Positions 5,483 to 9,052 of a stretch of DNA of 9,052 bases are shown piece by piece (the stretch's first letter is position 1; every line of letters begins with the position of its first letter). The translations under genes and the position numbers were made by a program. Origin of the DNA: an uncultured Clostridium sp. (lineage in GTDB: Bacteria; Bacillota; Clostridia; UBA1212; UBA1255); the NCBI GenBank assembly GCA_900555605.1, contig USLW01000062.1, positions 1-9,052 on the forward strand, written 5' to 3'. Below the pieces are notes generated by a model. It was not told where the DNA came from, did not search any database, and worked only from the letters and a program-made list of their open reading frames with translations.

Positions 5483-7741
5483 CTACTCAAAGTGCTCCTG
5501 CTCTTTGCTCTGCCGAATTTTTTCCGACATAGACTGAATTTCAATCAGCTTGTAATATTTTCCCTTCAAGGCCATCAACTCTTCGTGAGAACCATTTTCA
5601 ATGATTTTCCCCTGATCCACCACGATAATACGATTGGCCTTTCTCAGCGTAGAAAGGCGGTGCGCAATCATCAGTGTCGTACGGCCGCTGATCAGGCGCT
5701 CAATGGCCTCCTGAATCAGGTTCTCCGTTTCCGAGTCTACAGAGGCCGTAGCTTCGTCAAAGATCAGCATGCTCGGATTTTTCAGCACGGCCCTGGCAAT
5801 GGAAATACGCTGCCGTTCGCCGCCTGACAAACCGATTCCGCGCTCACCAAGCATTGCGTCATAAGCATCCGGCTGACGGGCAATGAATTCGTGGGCATTG
5901 GCCACCTCTGCCGCATGGATCACTTCCTCCACATGCGCATCCGGTTTTCCATATGCGATATTATTGAAAATCGTATCACTGAACATCATGGGTTCCTGCT
6001 GCACATAGCCGATCTGGGACCGGTAGTATTCTAAATCCAGTTCTTTGATATTATGGCCGTCTACAAGAATTTCACCCTCATAGTTGTCATAGAAGCGCAT
6101 AAGCAGGTTGATCAGCGTCGATTTTCCGGACCCGGTGGTTCCGACAATGCCGACAATATCGCCGGGCTCAATGGTCAGATTCACGTCAGACAACACTTTT
6201 TTTGTACGGTCAAAAGAAAAATTGACGTTTCGGAATTCGATCTTTCCCTGAATCGCAGGGCAGTTGCCTTTATTAAAGTTTTCCTCCGGTTCCGCATCGA
6301 GGATATCCAAAATCCGTTCTGCAGAAGACAGTGCCTGATGATACGCATCGCTGAGTGTCGCAAAAAAGTTCACCGGATTATAGAAAATACCGGCATAAGA
6401 CAAAAACGATACCAGCAGGCCGAGAGACAGCGTTCCCGGCGAGGAGATGACCCAGTTTCCGCCCACACTCCAGATCAGGAGCGTACCGCAGGTTATAAAA
6501 AACGATACGGTATAGGGAAAGATCGTCACGATCTTAGACGCCTCTATATCAACCTTCAGCCACTCGTTGTTATATTTTTCAAACTTATTTACCGTCCGCT
6601 TTTCGCCGGCAAAGGATTTGACCACCTTCACACAGGGAATCGTATCCGTCAGGACAGATGTTACGGCTGCCCATCTTCTCCAAATTCTGCGGTAGAAGGG
6701 AAAAATCTTGCGGCCGAAGATACGCGCGCCCAATACAACGATGGGCACGGGGATCAAAGACAGCAGGGTCAGCTTCCAGTTCATGACAAACATCACGACA
6801 ACAATACCGATCATCAGAAAAAACTGCGCCACAGCTTCTTGGGTAATGCGCAGCATAAAAGCCTGCAATGTCGCCGTATCCCCCGAAATCCGGTTGATTA
6901 CGGAACCGGTAGAGGTCTTATCATAAAATTTCATAGGCAGGTACTGCGCTTTCGCATAGATATCCTGCCGCAGGGCCGCTACGATTTTATCTCCGCTGAT
7001 CCGCAGCATATAGCTGCGCAGCGTTCCTACCAGGAAATTGACCACATAGCCGCCCAGTAAAACCAGCACGACGATCATCAGCATCCTGCGGTCTCCGTTG
7101 GGAATGATTTCATCCACCAGCATTTTGGTGACATACGGCGGCATCAGCACCATTGCCGTCGTAATAAACGACATCAGCAGGCAGATGACCAAAATCCACA
7201 GCTGCGGCTTCAGATATTTCATGAGCTTTGCCGCCAGCTTGCTTTTGGATTGGCAGTTGATGCATTCCGCGCCCTGACGCAGCAGCGTTCTGCCGCATTT
7301 CGGACAAACGTTCATCATCTTTTCATAGGTCGCGCAGACAACGTCATACTCAGCCTCCAAGGGATTGCCGGCGTTGATATTTTCGATAAAAAGCGCAGCC
7401 ATATCGCAAAGAGCCGCAACCGCATATGTAAAACGGAACACTTTTTCCTTGCGGCCGCTGCGTAAATGCATCTGCAGCATTGCGTTGCCGTACATTCTTT
7501 TAACCGCGGCACTTTTTACCTCTTCATGTAAAAAGACAGCCGCGCCGTCCTCAAAAGTCGGGTCAATTACGATTGACCGCTTTTCCGTGACAGCGAGAGC
7601 CGTCTCGCCATAATTGCCCTCCAACGTGAGATCCCCGATAATCACAAACAACACAGGTTCATTTTCAGTCGTATGACATTTGATCTGCTTGCTGATTTCA
7701 TCGGGTACCGGTTTGTTTGTAAGCATTGCTTTATGATCCAT
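5483..7741 (-). CDS. ABC exporter with N-terminal PH-like domain and zinc ribbon
   Basis: This 752-residue protein is a fused membrane and ATPase half-transporter of the exporter type, expected to work as a dimer in the cytoplasmic membrane. Residues about 25-125 look like a small beta-rich PH/GRAM-like domain (inference from pattern). A four-cysteine zinc ribbon follows, with Cys146, Cys149, Cys160 and Cys163. Membrane helices span about 180-460, starting LWILVICLLMSFITTAMVL. The ATPase domain shows Walker A GTTGSGKST (534-542), Q-loop Gln581, signature LSGGE (638-642), Walker B LIFDEA (Asp662, Glu663), D-loop SVD (667-669) and switch His694. All catalytic residues are present, so it should hydrolyse ATP. 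The substrate is unknown; similarity to MsbA/BmrA-type exporters gives no specificity. The roughly 170 residues ahead of the helices are extra compared with ordinary exporters of about 580 residues. It is the first gene of the operon with DUF1854 and darA. The start at 7741 has GGAGG 7 bases upstream. Confidence 0.93.
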   Translation of the reverse strand: MDHKAMLTNKPVPDEISKQIKCHTTENEPVLFVIIGDLTLEGNYGETALAVTEKRSIVIDPTFEDGAAVFLHEEVKSAAVKRMYGNAMLQMHLRSGRKEKVFRFTYAVAALCDMAALFIENINAGNPLEAEYDVVCATYEKMMNVCPKCGRTLLRQGAECINCQSKSKLAAKLMKYLKPQLWILVICLLMSFITTAMVLMPPYVTKMLVDEIIPNGDRRMLMIVVLVLLGGYVVNFLVGTLRSYMLRISGDKIVAALRQDIYAKAQYLPMKFYDKTSTGSVINRISGDTATLQAFMLRITQEAVAQFFLMIGIVVVMFVMNWKLTLLSLIPVPIVVLGARIFGRKIFPFYRRIWRRWAAVTSVLTDTIPCVKVVKSFAGEKRTVNKFEKYNNEWLKVDIEASKIVTIFPYTVSFFITCGTLLIWSVGGNWVISSPGTLSLGLLVSFLSYAGIFYNPVNFFATLSDAYHQALSSAERILDILDAEPEENFNKGNCPAIQGKIEFRNVNFSFDRTKKVLSDVNLTIEPGDIVGIVGTTGSGKSTLINLLMRFYDNYEGEILVDGHNIKELDLEYYRSQIGYVQQEPMMFSDTIFNNIAYGKPDAHVEEVIHAAEVANAHEFIARQPDAYDAMLGERGIGLSGGERQRISIARAVLKNPSMLIFDEATASVDSETENLIQEAIERLISGRTTLMIAHRLSTLRKANRIIVVDQGKIIENGSHEELMALKGKYYKLIEIQSMSEKIRQSKEQEHFE

Positions 7742-7748
7742 ACGAATC

Positions 7749-7762
7749 CCTCCGATACGGAG
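7749..7762 (-). promoter_or_regulatory. Small hairpin that pairs the ABC transporter ribosome binding site
   Basis: In the transcript CTCCG (7762-7758) can pair with CGGAG (7754-7750) around a three-base UAU loop. The 3' arm is most of the GGAGG ribosome binding site (7749-7753). The five-pair, GC-rich hairpin could lower translation of the first gene unless it is opened. It is short and could be coincidental, since any anti-Shine-Dalgarno sequence next to a Shine-Dalgarno gives such a structure. Confidence 0.4.
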
Positions 7763-7782
7763 TTTTTTGGGGTTGTTCAGTT

Positions 7783-7810
7783 ATTATATGCAAGTAAAAA
7801 ACAAAGTCAA
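7783..7810 (-). promoter_or_regulatory. Promoter of the ABC transporter/DUF1854/darA operon
   Basis: On the minus strand the -35 box TTGACT (7805-7810) and the perfect -10 box TATAAT (7783-7788) are 16 bases apart. The predicted start is near 7776, giving a leader of about 35 bases. It lies after the terminator of the gene upstream, so the operon has an independent promoter. Confidence 0.8.
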
Positions 7811-7849
7811 TCATTTTTTCTGCAATTTCGGCTTTTTGAATAGAAAGTT

Positions 7850-7878
7850 AAAAAAACCGTGATTTAAGTCACGGTTTT
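7850..7878 (-). terminator. Intrinsic terminator after the DUF4956 gene
   Basis: On the minus strand AAAACCGTGA (7878-7869) pairs with TCACGGTTTT (7862-7853) around CTTAAA, a 10-base-pair stem that runs into a tract of seven U. It lies about 65 bases beyond the DUF4956 stop codon and before the next promoter. It therefore ends the polyphosphate-type operon and separates it from the ABC transporter operon. The symmetry gives it some activity on the plus strand as well, but no plus-strand gene leads into it. Confidence 0.88.
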
Positions 7879-7942
7879 AACATTTTATTCACATATTTTC
7901 TGATTTTATCCAAAAACACCAAATAAATCAAACTCCGCTGCG

Positions 7943-8641
7943 TTAAGCAATGCGATCCGGCATAAACTGGGTCAGCTGAATTTTAAAATTGGCGTTCAGA
8001 ACTCTGATCTCATCTAAAAAGCCCTTTACATCATTCAGATTTTTTAGCTTAATATGATATTGCAGCTCAACTACCGTACCGCCGCTGATGATCCGAATGC
8101 CCGAGAGCGCATAGCTGGCTGTGTATCTGCCCAGAACTTCATCCAGAAGACCGTCGTAATTAATACTCTCCGGCACCGCCACGATCAAGGTACGGACCGC
8201 GGGCTTCCCCTTATCCGATGTTGCAGCCGTATACAGCAGAATGACCACACAAGTGATAACGACAAATAAGAAGGCCGCTAAATACAAACCGACTCCGGTA
8301 ATAAAGCCCGCGCCCATGCAGAAGAAAATAAACGCAATATTTTTCGGCGTCACCAAGGTGCTTCTGTAGCGGATAATGGACAGTGCTCCCGCAAGGCTGA
8401 AGGCTCTGGCAATATCATTTCCGATTACGGATAACAGCAGCGCCACTACAATGGGCACAATCAAGATCACTACGCCGAATTCACTGTCGTATGCAAAGGC
8501 CCTGCAGGTCAGCTTGTATGTAAAAAAGATGATGAGGCCTAAGACAAAGGCAACAAGCACCGCCATACATACATACATCACGCTGTTTGCATTATTAATC
8601 CGCAGCATACTGTCAAAAAACTTCTGGATACTATCCACCAT
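7943..8641 (-). CDS. DUF4956 membrane protein, neighbour of a VTC-domain polymerase
   Basis: This 232-residue protein belongs to the DUF4956 family, whose biochemical function is not established. The N-terminal half is membrane-embedded, with helices near 22-41, 56-74 and two more between about 102 and 138. Between them lies SLAGALSIIRYRS (82-94), the characteristic family motif. From about 145 to the end it is a soluble alpha/beta domain, probably cytoplasmic. DUF4956 genes are often found next to VTC-domain polyphosphate polymerases, as here, which suggests a role in polyphosphate synthesis or transfer (inference). The ATG at 8641 is preferred, with AGGAG 10 bases upstream; a GTG at 8650 would sit only one base beyond that ribosome binding site. 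The gap to the upstream gene is 65 bases with no terminator, so they are likely co-transcribed. The hairpin at 7850-7878 ends the unit. Confidence 0.85.
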   Translation of the reverse strand: MVDSIQKFFDSMLRINNANSVMYVCMAVLVAFVLGLIIFFTYKLTCRAFAYDSEFGVVILIVPIVVALLLSVIGNDIARAFSLAGALSIIRYRSTLVTPKNIAFIFFCMGAGFITGVGLYLAAFLFVVITCVVILLYTAATSDKGKPAVRTLIVAVPESINYDGLLDEVLGRYTASYALSGIRIISGGTVVELQYHIKLKNLNDVKGFLDEIRVLNANFKIQLTQFMPDRIA

Positions 8642-8706
8642 GACTCCCACACTCCTGTTTTTACTTTATAAATCAAAATGATAGCAATTGGAAGGATTCC
8701 CGCCGC

Positions 8707-9052
8707 TCAGCCGTTTCTGCTCTGCAGCAGTGCCGCGTCCTCATAGTGAGAACAATATTTGGAAAAGGTTTGATTCCGGTAGCGATACTCCGCCAAAATT
8801 TTCACCAGCCAATATGGGATGTCTTTTCCCGTTTTCACTTCCAGTACAGCGGTTTTCTCAGGAATCCGCGGCTGTCCGTAGCTGCCTGCCGTAAGATCAA
8901 GCTCCGTATCCCGCGTTCTGATATTTACATCAAAGGTAATCCGCAATTCCGGATCCTCCCTGCTGAACAGAGCCATACGGTCATAGCTGACCACATTCTT
9001 TGGTTTGAGTTCTTTCAGCCGGATCAGACGGCAGATTTCCCGCAGCACCTGC
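8707..9052 (-). CDS. VTC-domain polyphosphate polymerase, C-terminal part only
   Basis: The frame is open to the right window edge, so the start and N-terminal half lie outside; about 115 codons are visible. The sequence VVSYDRMALFS, then RITFDVNIRTRDTELDL, then AVLEVKTGKDIPYWLV and finally FSKYCSHYEDA follows the C-terminal half of bacterial VTC domains. These form a tunnel-shaped fold that makes polyphosphate from ATP in the yeast Vtc4 protein. The Arg of the NIRTR stretch and the Glu and Lys of LEVK are the type of charged residues that line that tunnel. The downstream DUF4956 gene is a common companion and supports the assignment. A GTG at 9048 is in frame but sits inside the domain and is not taken as the start. 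Activity as a polymerase is inferred from the family; some VTC-like proteins may have other roles. Confidence 0.85.
   Translation of the reverse strand, partial: QVLREICRLIRLKELKPKNVVSYDRMALFSREDPELRITFDVNIRTRDTELDLTAGSYGQPRIPEKTAVLEVKTGKDIPYWLVKILAEYRYRNQTFSKYCSHYEDAALLQSRNG

Noticed and set aside
6053..7060. Open frame of 335 codons on the plus strand opposite the ABC transporter
   Set aside because: It is a shadow of the transporter coding sequence; the product is rich in Arg, His and Gln with no recognisable domain, while the minus-strand frame carries every ABC motif.
8642..8650. GTG at 8650 as the DUF4956 start
   Set aside because: The AGGAG sequence ends only one base before it, too close for use, but is 10 bases before the ATG at 8641.
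8642..8706. Internal promoter between the VTC-domain gene and the DUF4956 gene
   Set aside because: An AT-rich TATAAA-like stretch is present but there is no -35 box of quality, so co-transcription is the simpler reading.

Overview
The window looks like a chromosomal stretch from a low-to-mid GC Gram-positive anaerobe, most likely class Clostridia (Bacillota). This rests on a type III glutamine synthetase, a DarA/PstA-type cyclic-di-AMP receptor, strong AGGAGG-like ribosome binding sites, sharp sigma-A promoters and intrinsic terminators with U-tracts. Genus cannot be settled from the sequence. There are no tRNA or rRNA genes, CRISPR arrays, transposases or phage genes. Every gene is intact except the two cut by the window edges.

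Layout. (1) Positions 1-1856, minus strand: glnN, glutamine synthetase III, lacking its C-terminus at the left edge. Its leader carries a near-consensus promoter (TTGACA-17-TATTAT), then a strong terminator hairpin ahead of the start codon. A competing small hairpin with an A1/G4 hexaloop overlaps the terminator, which suggests attenuation control of the ANTAR type. (2) Positions 2194-4470, plus strand, divergent from glnN: copA, a P1B-1 Cu(I)-exporting ATPase. The only start that fits both the ribosome binding site and the family N-terminus is a non-standard ATC. A perfect palindrome, TTGTTA-GGAA-TAACAA, sits at the predicted transcription start. (3) A long hairpin terminator at about 4516-4562 separates copA from a convergent minus-strand operon. 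(4) Positions 7741 to 4616, minus strand: a three-gene operon with its own promoter, encoding an ABC exporter with an N-terminal PH-like domain and a zinc ribbon, a DUF1854 protein, and a DarA/PstA cyclic-di-AMP receptor. (5) Positions 9052 to 7943, minus strand: the C-terminal part of a VTC-domain polyphosphate polymerase followed by a DUF4956 membrane protein, closed by a terminator at 7850-7878.

How the parts may fit. Glutamine synthetase assimilates ammonium and CopA detoxifies copper; they share only an intergenic region. The most interesting unit is the ABC transporter/DUF1854/DarA operon, because it places a second-messenger receptor with a PII-like fold in the same transcript as an exporter and its usual partner. 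It sits beside a polyphosphate-type gene pair. DUF1854 proteins and their ABC transporters have elsewhere been linked to cyanophycin metabolism, but no cyanophycin synthetase or cyanophycinase lies in this window.
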